64,000 nucleotides of DNA, from NCBI GenBank assembly GCA_965660875.1, contig CBFIBQ010000013.1, forward strand, positions 1 to 64,000, written 5' to 3'. Both the position numbers and the translations under genes were made by a program. The stretch's first letter is position 1; each line of letters opens with the position of its first letter. Shown one piece after another: positions 1-7,577 of this stretch. Source of the DNA: UBA6770 sp965660875. Lineage in GTDB: Bacteria > Bacteroidota > Bacteroidia > Flavobacteriales_G > Salibacteraceae. Below the pieces are notes generated by a model. It was not told the origin of the DNA. It ran no database searches and saw nothing but the letters and a program-made list of their open reading frames with translations.

Positions 1-315
1 GGAACGACTATCCGCAAAGGGTAGTACGTCAGGGGTCAGACAAACACCAGTAAACCCACCTGAAATAGCGGCTTTAATTCCAGTTTCGAGTGTTTCGCTA
101 TCTTCAAAACCGGGCTCTCTAAAGTTAGCTTTAAGGTCAAGCCAGCCCGGGGATAGGTGTAAATTTTTTGAAGTGATTTCTTTGTGTTTTCCTGGGTTGC
201 GCAACGATGCGCCAATAGAAACTACTTTGCCATTTTCTATAATAATGTCACGTGCTTTTCCGTGTAACTCGTGACCCGGGTAGCAAACAGTTGCTTGTTT
301 AATGAGTAGTTTCAT
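1..315 (-). CDS. Dihydroorotase-like amidohydrolase, N-terminal part (cut by window edge)
   Basis: The minus strand from the ATG at 315 reads 105 codons without a stop and runs off the window. The translation begins MKLLIKQATVCYPGHE and continues into a SPGWLDL...REPGFED block followed by an ISGGFTGV segment, which match the start of the dihydroorotase/allantoinase amidohydrolase family of pyrimidine synthesis. At the position where active enzymes carry the metal-binding HxH (D-x-H-x-H-x-R-E-P-G), this protein reads DLKANFREPG, so both histidines are absent. I infer a non-catalytic PyrC-type homologue, as is known for some bacterial dihydroorotases. It starts six bases after the BatA-like gene's stop and probably shares its transcript. 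The remaining catalytic residues lie outside the window. Confidence 0.8.
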   Translation of the reverse strand, partial: MKLLIKQATVCYPGHELHGKARDIIIENGKVVSIGASLRNPGKHKEITSKNLHLSPGWLDLKANFREPGFEDSETLETGIKAAISGGFTGVCLTPDVLPFADSRS

Positions 316-321
316 GGTACA

Positions 322-2343
322 CTAATTCCTCCAAAATTTTATCAAAAGTATTTCAATCAAGAACATAAGCAAGGCTAAAGCAACCATCCATTTCCAGTAA
401 GTAATGCCTTTGGATAAACTTTCTAGCGAGTAATCGAAGCGCTCAAAATCATTTGACAATAAATAAACACTTCCATTTTCCGCAGCAAGAGTGCTCAATT
501 CTTCTTCACCGATGAAATTTTGCTCCGATTCTTTTCTGGAGTAATTTACTGCAAATAAGTCGATTAGGGAGTCTTTCAGATTCAATTCATAGAACCCTGC
601 TTGGTTCACATTTTCGTGCGGCCAAATCGTTAAATTAGACAACGAAGACCGGAATTCGGGAATAAAAACTCCTTGTGGTCCTTTCATTTTTAAGAACTCC
701 GTTTCACCAGCATAATCGGTCCAAAACTGCAAATTGGGTTGAATAGAATGCGACAAGGTTTTGTTGGATGCTTTTGACAATGCAATTTTATACATGCTCA
801 AAAGAAATATGGAATGGTCTGTCAAATTAGCGTTCTCAGCACTCATATTGGTAGACCAGCAAAAAACGAAACCATTACCCAATGTTGTTTTTTGCAACAA
901 TGGAACACCATTTTCTAGTCCAATTAATTCCACGTGGTTTCCTAAAACATTTGGTTTCCACCGAATGGAGTTGTAGGCCTCAGGTAAGTCAATCCTCTGT
1001 TCTCGACTTTTAAATACATCGGAAAAAAATGGATCGTTGTAGGCTATGGTATTGCTTCTTCTATTTGCGGTGTCAATGATTACAGTTGAACCTATTTTAA
1101 GTGTCTCAAAAAAGCTGGAAAGCTCATTGATACGAGCAAGGTTAGGTAAAACACAAACAACGCCACCTTCTTCAATGAAGGACTTTAATTCTGAGCTTAA
1201 CCCCAGACTTATTTGTTCTACATTGTTTAGCACAATCAGGTCGCTAGATTTTAGTTTTGAAAAATTTACTTGATTGGCCGACACTTGTTTCATTCTGAAT
1301 TGATCGGTTGAAAAAAGCTTGCTTAATGCTCGGCTACTATCCTTTTCATTGATAATCTTGATATCAATTTTAGGAGCAATTGTATAGGCAAAGTTCCAGC
1401 TGTTATCATAAGCTATAGGGTAATCTTCCACTTGAATAGAACCTCTAAAGAAACCAGTTTCAGTGGGGGTAAATGCAAAGGAATATTCAGTACTTGAATT
1501 TGCATGGAGATCTAAACTTGCATTCCCAAAGTTCTCGTCATTTATGGTAAGTACTATTTTACTCTCTTTAATGTCTTGGTCAGCTGTGTTATTTACCCGA
1601 TACATCAGTTCAACTTCTTCATTCAATCGAATAGCTGGAGTTTCAATCCATACACTGTCAATAAATAAGTTCGAGTTGCTAAGGGGGGCGAGCTGCAGCA
1701 GTTTAAAATCAACATTCGAATCTACTTCACTCAATATACTTTCGCTAGTTGCCCCTTGAAAATCACTAATTACGAAGAGTTCCTTTTGTTCTATACCTTT
1801 CTCGTAAAGCCAATTTTTTTGAATACTCATAGCCTCTCTGATTGATAAGCTATTTGCCGAATTAGTTAAGGTAGCCAACTCTTCTTCAATATGCTCTTTA
1901 GTGGCACTTCTTTGACTGCTACCGCTCAAGTCTGTGGTTATCAATTGAAACTTTTGTCCCGCTGGATAGCTGTCAATAATCTTGTATACAAATTGTTTTG
2001 CGATATCCAATAACCTTCCATTCTCTCCAGTAGCATCCATACTGAATGAGTTATCCAGGTAAATGCTTACTGCTTTTTCTCCACCTAGTTTTTGGGTGGA
2101 TGAAACTGGAATATAGGGTTGAGCAAAAGCAAAAACCAAAAATGTAATGGCAAGCAAACGACTCAGTAATATCAGCCACTCTTTTAGCCTTGATTTGGAC
2201 TTAGACTCTTGCTTGATTTCCTTTAAAAAAGCAACATTAGAAAAGGCTACCTTTTTAAATTTTCTGAAATTGAATAAGTGAATGATTATTGGTATCGCCA
2301 ACGCTATGAGCGCAAATAGGAATGCTGGATAGACGAACTTCAT
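322..2343 (-). CDS. BatA-domain membrane protein with von Willebrand A-like domain
   Basis: A 673-residue inner-membrane protein. Residues 1-80 form the N-terminal BatA (aerotolerance regulator) region: a hydrophobic segment at about 5-23, a basic stretch, and a second helix at about 57-76. A vWA-like domain follows, with a metal-site (MIDAS) motif DNSFS at 97-101. A large presumably extracytoplasmic region leads to a last transmembrane helix at about 652-669 with a short basic tail. In Bacteroidota such proteins occur near Bat operons, but no MoxR or other Bat gene is present here. The gene is upstream of the dihydroorotase-like gene with a six-base gap, suggesting one operon. The biological role of this subgroup is not established. 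Confidence 0.8.
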   Translation of the reverse strand: MKFVYPAFLFALIALAIPIIIHLFNFRKFKKVAFSNVAFLKEIKQESKSKSRLKEWLILLSRLLAITFLVFAFAQPYIPVSSTQKLGGEKAVSIYLDNSFSMDATGENGRLLDIAKQFVYKIIDSYPAGQKFQLITTDLSGSSQRSATKEHIEEELATLTNSANSLSIREAMSIQKNWLYEKGIEQKELFVISDFQGATSESILSEVDSNVDFKLLQLAPLSNSNLFIDSVWIETPAIRLNEEVELMYRVNNTADQDIKESKIVLTINDENFGNASLDLHANSSTEYSFAFTPTETGFFRGSIQVEDYPIAYDNSWNFAYTIAPKIDIKIINEKDSSRALSKLFSTDQFRMKQVSANQVNFSKLKSSDLIVLNNVEQISLGLSSELKSFIEEGGVVCVLPNLARINELSSFFETLKIGSTVIIDTANRRSNTIAYNDPFFSDVFKSREQRIDLPEAYNSIRWKPNVLGNHVELIGLENGVPLLQKTTLGNGFVFCWSTNMSAENANLTDHSIFLLSMYKIALSKASNKTLSHSIQPNLQFWTDYAGETEFLKMKGPQGVFIPEFRSSLSNLTIWPHENVNQAGFYELNLKDSLIDLFAVNYSRKESEQNFIGEEELSTLAAENGSVYLLSNDFERFDYSLESLSKGITYWKWMVALALLMFLIEILLIKFWRN

Positions 2344-2451
2344 TAAAAAACGAAATTAAGACTTTCGAACCACCCTGAACCTACACAAATCTTAATTATT
2401 GTAAGAATGACAAGCGATTTGCTAGAGCATTTTTCAAACCTTTAGCCATCT

Positions 2452-3336
2452 TTATAGAATATCTATAGCCTGAGCAATTTCCTTAGAGAGTTTTTTGGCA
2501 GATTCTTTTTCTAAATGACTGCCGTCGTAACTGGTGTAATTTTCATCTTTCAACTCTAGATAAGGTATATTCAAATGATTTAACTCTCGGCGCAATGCAG
2601 CTTCATTAAACCCACTAATCGAGTCTTCTAGTTCCCTCATTGCTCTGCTGCTTGGTGGTCTAAATGCTATAATTTTAATACCTGCGGACGAGATGTTCTT
2701 TAGTTTTTCCGTGAACAATTGAAGCGTAGAATCTTTTACCTGATACTTCTTAAATGTTTTAGCGTAGCTTTTTAACGCACGAGTTTTGTCTCGTTTTATG
2801 TAGTCAGAAGCAACCCAGCCTCCCTTCTTATAGTGCTCTTGGTAATTCTTTTTTACGTAGTTGAAAATTTCAATGGGCCGATAAGGAGCTATGTGTTGTA
2901 ATACTGGAGAAAGGTATTTGTATCGGAATACATCAAATTGCTTATAGCTTTGGTACTCAGCCAACGCTTCATTTTTAAATGCCTCTGAGGTAAGTGAGTG
3001 AGGCGTAATTCCAACAATTAGAAATTTACTCTTTGATGATTTATCAAACTTAGAAATTGCAAAATCGAGGTATTCCGGACTCAAGCCACCGCTGGAAAAG
3101 CCTAGATTAATTGCCTTATGCACTTTTGAACTATTTTCTTCAATTTCTGAAGGGGATACACCACGATAAATTCTAGAATCCCCAGCAATAACCGCATCGT
3201 AATTTGAATTTGCAAAGGTTTTTTGAACCCAGAATTGTTCTATTATTTCTTTATTCTTTGCTGGCCTAGGCGCATAAGCAAGTATAAATGCCGCAACCAC
3301 AGCACTTATAGACAACGATATGATGATTTTGCGCAT
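2452..3336 (-). CDS. SGNH-type membrane-anchored protein paired with MBOAT acyltransferase
   Basis: A 294-residue protein with an N-terminal hydrophobic anchor at about 4-22. A GDS motif at 52-54 (context AGDSRIYRG) and a C-terminal YDGSH block (Asp271, His274) are arranged like the catalytic Ser and Asp-His of SGNH hydrolases/acyltransferases. It begins two bases after the MBOAT gene ends, so the two are certainly cotranscribed. MBOAT plus SGNH pairs (AlgI with AlgJ/AlgX, DltB with DltD, PatA with PatB) move acyl groups across the membrane to an envelope polymer. I infer that this protein takes the acyl group from the MBOAT partner in the periplasm. The acceptor polymer is unknown. Confidence 0.7.
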   Translation of the reverse strand: MRKIIISLSISAVVAAFILAYAPRPAKNKEIIEQFWVQKTFANSNYDAVIAGDSRIYRGVSPSEIEENSSKVHKAINLGFSSGGLSPEYLDFAISKFDKSSKSKFLIVGITPHSLTSEAFKNEALAEYQSYKQFDVFRYKYLSPVLQHIAPYRPIEIFNYVKKNYQEHYKKGGWVASDYIKRDKTRALKSYAKTFKKYQVKDSTLQLFTEKLKNISSAGIKIIAFRPPSSRAMRELEDSISGFNEAALRRELNHLNIPYLELKDENYTSYDGSHLEKESAKKLSKEIAQAIDIL

Positions 3337-3338
3337 GA

Positions 3339-4757
3339 TTAGAACTGGAAATATATGAACTGTTGTCCTTCACCTCTTAGGAATAAAATAAACAGGATAC
3401 TGGCTGAAACAACAGCGGTATCGATTGCATCCCTGCGACTTAAGTAGGCGATTTTAATTGGTCGAATTTTTTTTCGCAAATGCACTGCAAGTTCAATAGC
3501 AATGGCGAGCAATAAAAATGCAATACCATTGAAATAGGTGTCAAAGAAATTGGAATTACTTGGAGAAAAGCTGAACAAGTTTTTTATAATTTCCATTGCC
3601 TGACCAACGTTATTTGCTCTAAAAAACACCCACGCTATTGTTGCTTGAATAAAAACAATAAACATGAGAACCACAGGTACATTTTTAAAGTATTGATTCC
3701 ATTTAGATTTTCTTTCAATAACTAGATACAAAATGTGTAATGCAGCCCAGGTAATGAAAGTATAGTTTGCTCCGTGCCAAATACCAGACGCTAGCATAGT
3801 TACTGCCAATGCAAAAAGCCCATAAGCTATTCCTCGTCTAGAGCCACCGAGAGGGATGTATACGTAATCTCTAAACCAGGTGGAAAGCGATATGTGCCAA
3901 CGCGTCCAGAATTCACGAATGCTTTTCGATGCATAGGGGTGATTGAAATTCATTTTGAAATGGTAGCCCATAAACTTAGCTATTCCTCTAGCTATAAGCG
4001 TGTAACCGCTAAAATCACAATAGATTTGAAATGAAAATGCAATGGCCACTACCCACCAAAAGAGGCTGCCCGAATACATGGCCTTTCCCTGATAAGCCGA
4101 ATCAATCAAATAAGATAGATTATCCGCGATTACCATTTTTTGAAATAAGCCGTAACAAATCATTTTACAGGCATTCCATTTCTCAAGTTCGCTGGGAATT
4201 CGATAGGTTCTCAATTGGTTTAAAAAGTCCTTGGCACGAATAATAGGGCCTGCTACGAGTTGGGGGAACATAGCTAAGTAGCTAAAAAAGAGCAGAATGT
4301 TTTTTGTTGGCTTCAGTTTGCCTTTATAGATGTCAATGGTATAACTCAAGGATTGAAACGTATAAAAGCTAATTCCTACCGGTAGAATCAGCGCAAACTC
4401 TGGTATACTTTCTTTAAGTGCGAGTTGAAGCCCAAGTAAAGAAAAACAGTCTTCGAGAATGGTGGCGAAAAAAATTGAATACTTGAAAACAAATAAACTA
4501 CCCAAGTTGGCCGTAAGGGAAATGATTAGAATGGGCTTTTTATACTTAGGATTAGAAATTAAGCCTAGGCCTGCGAAATAATCGACCAATCCACTAAACA
4601 GAATAAGGAAGAGAAAACGCCAGTCCCACCAGCCGTAAAATAAAAAACTTGCTGAAACAATGAAGACCCACCTTGTTGTGTTTTTAACTCTAAATACTGG
4701 CCACAACAAGAAGAACAATAACGAAAAAATCAGAAATTCTACTGAGTTAAATACCAT
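3339..4757 (-). CDS. MBOAT family membrane-bound O-acyltransferase (AlgI-like)
   Basis: A 472-residue polytopic membrane protein with about ten or more hydrophobic segments. It shows MBOAT hallmarks: the FPQLVAGPI block at 164-172, a YCDFSGY block at 246-252, FWTRWHISLS with His288, and the invariant SGIWHGANYTF with His328, the proposed catalytic histidine. Length fits AlgI/DltB relatives. It would transfer an acyl group, usually acetyl, from a cytoplasmic donor across the inner membrane for O-acylation of a surface polysaccharide or other polymer. It is the first gene of a two-gene unit with the SGNH-like protein just downstream. No polysaccharide synthesis genes lie nearby, so the substrate cannot be assigned. 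Confidence 0.88.
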   Translation of the reverse strand: MVFNSVEFLIFSLLFFLLWPVFRVKNTTRWVFIVSASFLFYGWWDWRFLFLILFSGLVDYFAGLGLISNPKYKKPILIISLTANLGSLFVFKYSIFFATILEDCFSLLGLQLALKESIPEFALILPVGISFYTFQSLSYTIDIYKGKLKPTKNILLFFSYLAMFPQLVAGPIIRAKDFLNQLRTYRIPSELEKWNACKMICYGLFQKMVIADNLSYLIDSAYQGKAMYSGSLFWWVVAIAFSFQIYCDFSGYTLIARGIAKFMGYHFKMNFNHPYASKSIREFWTRWHISLSTWFRDYVYIPLGGSRRGIAYGLFALAVTMLASGIWHGANYTFITWAALHILYLVIERKSKWNQYFKNVPVVLMFIVFIQATIAWVFFRANNVGQAMEIIKNLFSFSPSNSNFFDTYFNGIAFLLLAIAIELAVHLRKKIRPIKIAYLSRRDAIDTAVVSASILFILFLRGEGQQFIYFQF

Positions 4758-4859
4758 TTTACCAAGCGGGCTTATCTTCTAAATGACCAGGGTATGCACG
4801 AATACTTCGAACAATTTCAAAATTATTCTATTCAATAATTAAGCAGCACTAAAAAGCCA

Positions 4860-4891
4860 CAAAAAAAGCGAGCCTTTTGCTAGACTCGCTT
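4860..4891 (-). terminator. Rho-independent terminator after thiol peroxidase gene
   Basis: AAGCGAG at 4866-4872 and CTCGCTT at 4885-4891 form a 7-bp stem with a 12-base loop. Read on the minus strand, the hairpin is followed by a run of T, as expected for an intrinsic terminator. It lies 25 bases beyond the tpx stop. Confidence 0.8.
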
Positions 4892-4915
4892 CAAATCAAA
4901 AAATAATGTTTCAGC

Positions 4916-5413
4916 TTACAAACTATTCAATGCTGCTTCGTAATTCGGCTCATCAACGGTTTCTTGTACTTGTTCGGTATGTACAATTTCACCATTCGAG
5001 TTAGCAACTATAATACTTCTTGAATGCAAACCAGCTAGCGGACCATCTGTAATTTCTAACCCATTCGCTTTGCCAAAGTCTCCGCTCTTAAAATCGGATA
5101 ACATGACCACGTTTTCAATACCCTCAGCGCCACAAAATCGATTTTGAGCAAAGGGTAGGTCTCTTGAAATACAAAGTACCGTTGTGTTATCTAAATTTGC
5201 TGCTTCTTTATTGAAATTTCTTACCGATGCTGCGCATGTTCCGGTGTCAATACTCGGAAATATGTTTAGTATCATATTTTTCCCTTTAAAATCCGCCAAT
5301 GATTTTGATGATAAATCAACACCTGTCAATGAGAAATCATTTAAGTCGCTCCCTGTTTCTGGTAAATTTCCAGAAGTCTGTATTTCGTTTCCTTTCAATG
5401 TTATCGTTGCCAT
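4916..5413 (-). CDS. tpx: Thiol peroxidase (2-Cys peroxiredoxin, Tpx type)
   Basis: A 165-residue soluble peroxiredoxin starting at the ATG at 5413 (MATITLKGNEI). The open frame extends further upstream, but the added residues are not part of the family. The peroxidatic Cys60 lies in SIDTGTCAASV, the T-x-x-C motif. The resolving Cys94 lies in LPFAQNRFCGAEG, which is diagnostic of the Tpx subfamily. An extra Cys81 is present. Tpx reduces hydrogen and lipid peroxides with thioredoxin as electron donor. It is monocistronic, with its own terminator, and is divergent from the acyltransferase gene. A near-consensus -7 box (TAGTTTCG) sits about 25 bases upstream of the start. Confidence 0.93.
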   Translation of the reverse strand: MATITLKGNEIQTSGNLPETGSDLNDFSLTGVDLSSKSLADFKGKNMILNIFPSIDTGTCAASVRNFNKEAANLDNTTVLCISRDLPFAQNRFCGAEGIENVVMLSDFKSGDFGKANGLEITDGPLAGLHSRSIIVANSNGEIVHTEQVQETVDEPNYEAALNSL

Positions 5414-5538
5414 AATATATATTTTAGTTTGCTCGAAACTACGGTCTTTGGCTATTAGGCTAAATGCGCTAAAATTAGATTTATTCTTTTTTAATAGTGA
5501 GTGTGAATAGTTCCGAAAGCATTTTATTTGCAAAGCGC

Positions 5539-6114
5539 ATGAAAGCACTAAAAACAGTATTCAGTAGATTTTTACTTTGGATCAGGGGTTGGGAAATCGA
5601 CTACGATATTAAGGATCATGGCAACAAGTTTATTGTTATTGGTGCTCCGCATACATCCAATTGGGATTTTGTGTATGCGCTTCCCGCTCTGCATTTGATG
5701 GGGATAAAAAACCTAAGGTACTTAATAAAGAACTCATTATTTTTCTTTCCGTTGAAGTACTTGTTTTATTGGACAGGGGGTATACCTGTTGATCGCTCCA
5801 AAAAAAATGAGCTAACTGCTCAGTTGCAAAAAATGATAAAGGAAAGTGACGAGATTTATTTACTCTTTCCGCCCGAGGGAACCAGAAGCAAAGTAAAGCG
5901 CTGGAAGACGGGTTTTTATTACACGGCAATTGAAACTGGATTGCCTATCATTTTGGGGTATATGGACTATAAGGAACGCAAACTCGGCTTTGGTGATGTG
6001 TTTTACCCCACGGGAGATTTTAATAAAGATATGGAAGTCATTCAGGCTTTTTACAGTAAAAAGAACGCCAAACATCCTGCCGACTTCAACCAAAGTATTT
6101 ACGAGCCAAAGTAG
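5539..6114 (+). CDS. 1-acyl-sn-glycerol-3-phosphate acyltransferase family protein (PlsC-like)
   Basis: Starting at the ATG at 5539 the protein has 191 residues. A GTG 42 bases upstream is in frame, but the added residues look non-coding. The acyltransferase motif H-x4-D is HTSNWD (His38, Asp43), and the second motif is PPEGTRS (EGTRS at 113-117), typical of glycerolipid acyltransferases. The GGIPVDRS block at 80-87 is also typical. The protein is shorter than classical PlsC and lacks a clear N-terminal helix pair. It belongs to the lysophospholipid acyltransferase group common in Bacteroidota, and would acylate a lysophospholipid or related lipid at the inner membrane. The exact substrate is not shown. 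Confidence 0.85.
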   Translation: MKALKTVFSRFLLWIRGWEIDYDIKDHGNKFIVIGAPHTSNWDFVYALPALHLMGIKNLRYLIKNSLFFFPLKYLFYWTGGIPVDRSKKNELTAQLQKMIKESDEIYLLFPPEGTRSKVKRWKTGFYYTAIETGLPIILGYMDYKERKLGFGDVFYPTGDFNKDMEVIQAFYSKKNAKHPADFNQSIYEPK

Positions 6115-6126
6115 AGTGGGTAGAAT

Positions 6127-6897
6127 TTATAACCAACCCAGTATCATTGTTACTCCCGTCACCGTAATAAGTATAGCTATGATGTTGTGAACCGTCTCAA
6201 GGGAAATTTTCTTTAGGAAGCGTTTACCCAATACTGCACCAAGGAATGCGCAAAAAACTGCAGTTATCATTATGGGAAAGGGTAGGCGCTCCAACTCTTG
6301 AACATTGGAGAAATACATGGGTATTCGAGTGAAGTCTACCAAACAGGCAATAGCAATTCCAGTGGCAATGAATTGTTCCTTTTCTAATTTAAGCTGAGCT
6401 AAAAACGCCGTTCTAAGCGCCCCCTGATGGCCAGACAATCCACCAAAGAAACCGCTGATTGTTCCGCCAATTGGTAAAACCCAGTTGGGAGGTTGAATGC
6501 GGTTGCTTAGCGTTTTCTTGTCAAGAAAAGCAAATATGATCAGCAAAACTCCAACAATTATTTGAGTCCATGATACTACAAAGTTACTTTCAAATGCTTG
6601 GTAGGAATATGCTTCTGAAAATTCGCTCATAGAAAGCAATAGTTTAGATCCAAAATAAGCGCCCGCTATTGCGGGTAAACCAAAAACCAACAAAGTTTTC
6701 TTATGGATGCGTTGCCCTATAAGTCCAGTTTTAAAGAGGTTGTTGAGTAAATGAACGATTCCCGTTAACGCAATGGCGTATTCCAATGGGAAAAACAAGG
6801 CAAAAGCAGGCAGCAACATGGTGCCTAATCCAAACCCACTAAAAAAAGTGAGTAAAGAGGCTATTAAAGCAACTCCGCCAATGAGAATATATTCCAT
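6127..6897 (-). CDS. TauE/SafE-family membrane permease
   Basis: A 256-residue hydrophobic protein with about eight predicted membrane helices. It has the TauE/SafE internal duplication signature: an N-terminal SGFGLGTMLLPAF segment and a mid-protein GTISGFFGGLSGHQGALR segment, both glycine-rich loops following a helix. The family exports or imports small sulfonates, sulfite or other organic anions, and the substrate here is unknown. It is convergent with the PlsC-like gene, 12 bases apart, with no obvious terminator hairpin between. A TATTTTTG box at 6902-6909 lies only four bases before the ATG, implying an almost leaderless mRNA. Confidence 0.87.
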   Translation of the reverse strand: MEYILIGGVALIASLLTFFSGFGLGTMLLPAFALFFPLEYAIALTGIVHLLNNLFKTGLIGQRIHKKTLLVFGLPAIAGAYFGSKLLLSMSEFSEAYSYQAFESNFVVSWTQIIVGVLLIIFAFLDKKTLSNRIQPPNWVLPIGGTISGFFGGLSGHQGALRTAFLAQLKLEKEQFIATGIAIACLVDFTRIPMYFSNVQELERLPFPIMITAVFCAFLGAVLGKRFLKKISLETVHNIIAILITVTGVTMILGWL

Positions 6898-6901
6898 GCT
6901 T

Positions 6902-6909
6902 CAAAAATA
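6902..6909 (-). promoter_or_regulatory. Candidate -7 promoter box TATTTTTG for TauE/SafE gene
   Basis: Minus-strand TATTTTTG matches the Bacteroidota TAnnTTTG consensus and ends four bases before the start codon at 6897. There is no convincing -33 TTTG, so confidence is limited. Confidence 0.4.
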
Positions 6910-6983
6910 AAGCTCCCATATTTGAATAGGTAAACTGTATGTTAAGTCTTTAAAAGTTGAGTTTATTAGATAATAAGCTCACT

Positions 6984-7087
6984 CGTCATTCCGAGCTCAA
7001 GAACGAACCTATTGCAAATGGAGATTCCGGATAGAAGTTTCTCTAAACTCCTTCTTCGTTAAGTTCAACAATTCTTCCGGAATGACG
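6984..7087. repeat. Inverted-repeat element, copy 1 (104 bp)
   Basis: CGTCATTCCG at 6984-6993 and CGGAATGACG at 7078-7087 are perfect 10-bp inverted ends around 84 bases. The right part (7021-7087) is closely repeated at 7167-7233. The element lies in a gene-free stretch (6898-7577) upstream of clpB and contains no significant open frame. It looks like a small palindromic intergenic repeat rather than an insertion sequence with a transposase. Confidence 0.65.
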
Positions 7088-7120
7088 CTTGTAGTTGAAT
7101 TGTAGTTTGATATCACATCC

Positions 7121-7345
7121 ATTCCACAGCCGGTTTTCCCGTGCAGGCGGGAATCTACTTTAAGGAGAGATTCCGGATAGAAGTTTTTCTAACCTCCTGC
7201 GTCGTTAAGTAAAGCTATTCTTCTAGAACGACGATTGGGGATAATTAGCAGTTTGAATTTCACTTACATTCCACAGCCGTCATTCCGTAAGATTAGGTGA
7301 GTCGATTTTACATCGTAAAATCTATACGAACCTTCTATACGGAAT
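7121..7345. repeat. Degenerate tandem copy of the intergenic repeat, with further inverted segment
   Basis: The 67-base block at 7021-7087 recurs at 7167-7233 (same length, roughly three quarters or more identical by eye). The ATTCCACAGCCG block at 7121-7132 recurs at 7268-7279, giving a period of about 146 bases. GCAGGCGGGAATCTAC inside it also resembles the palindrome near 32.1 kb. After 7279, ATTCCGTA and a later TACGGAAT form another inverted pair. The rest of the gap up to clpB (about 7346-7577) shows no gene, and no convincing promoter was recognised there. Confidence 0.55.
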
Positions 7346-7577
7346 CTTATGTAGTGATTGGATGTTACTGTTGTCGAATAGCTAGTGTTGAGTAGATCTT
7401 CTCCTGTGCGTTAGTGACGACCAATACCCGAGGTGTAAATCGGAAATTATGTCGTTAGAAATCGCTATTAGCTGTCAAAATTTCAGTAAAATTCGGGTTT
7501 TATCGATATGGTATTTTATTTGACTAAAGGTAATCTGAAAACTTCAATCATTAAATTAATTAAACGAACTTAAATAA

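Noticed and set aside
5414..5548. N-terminal extension of thiol peroxidase
   Set aside because: The extra 45 residues are not part of the Tpx family and overlap the divergent acyltransferase start; the ATG at 5413 gives a standard 165-residue Tpx.
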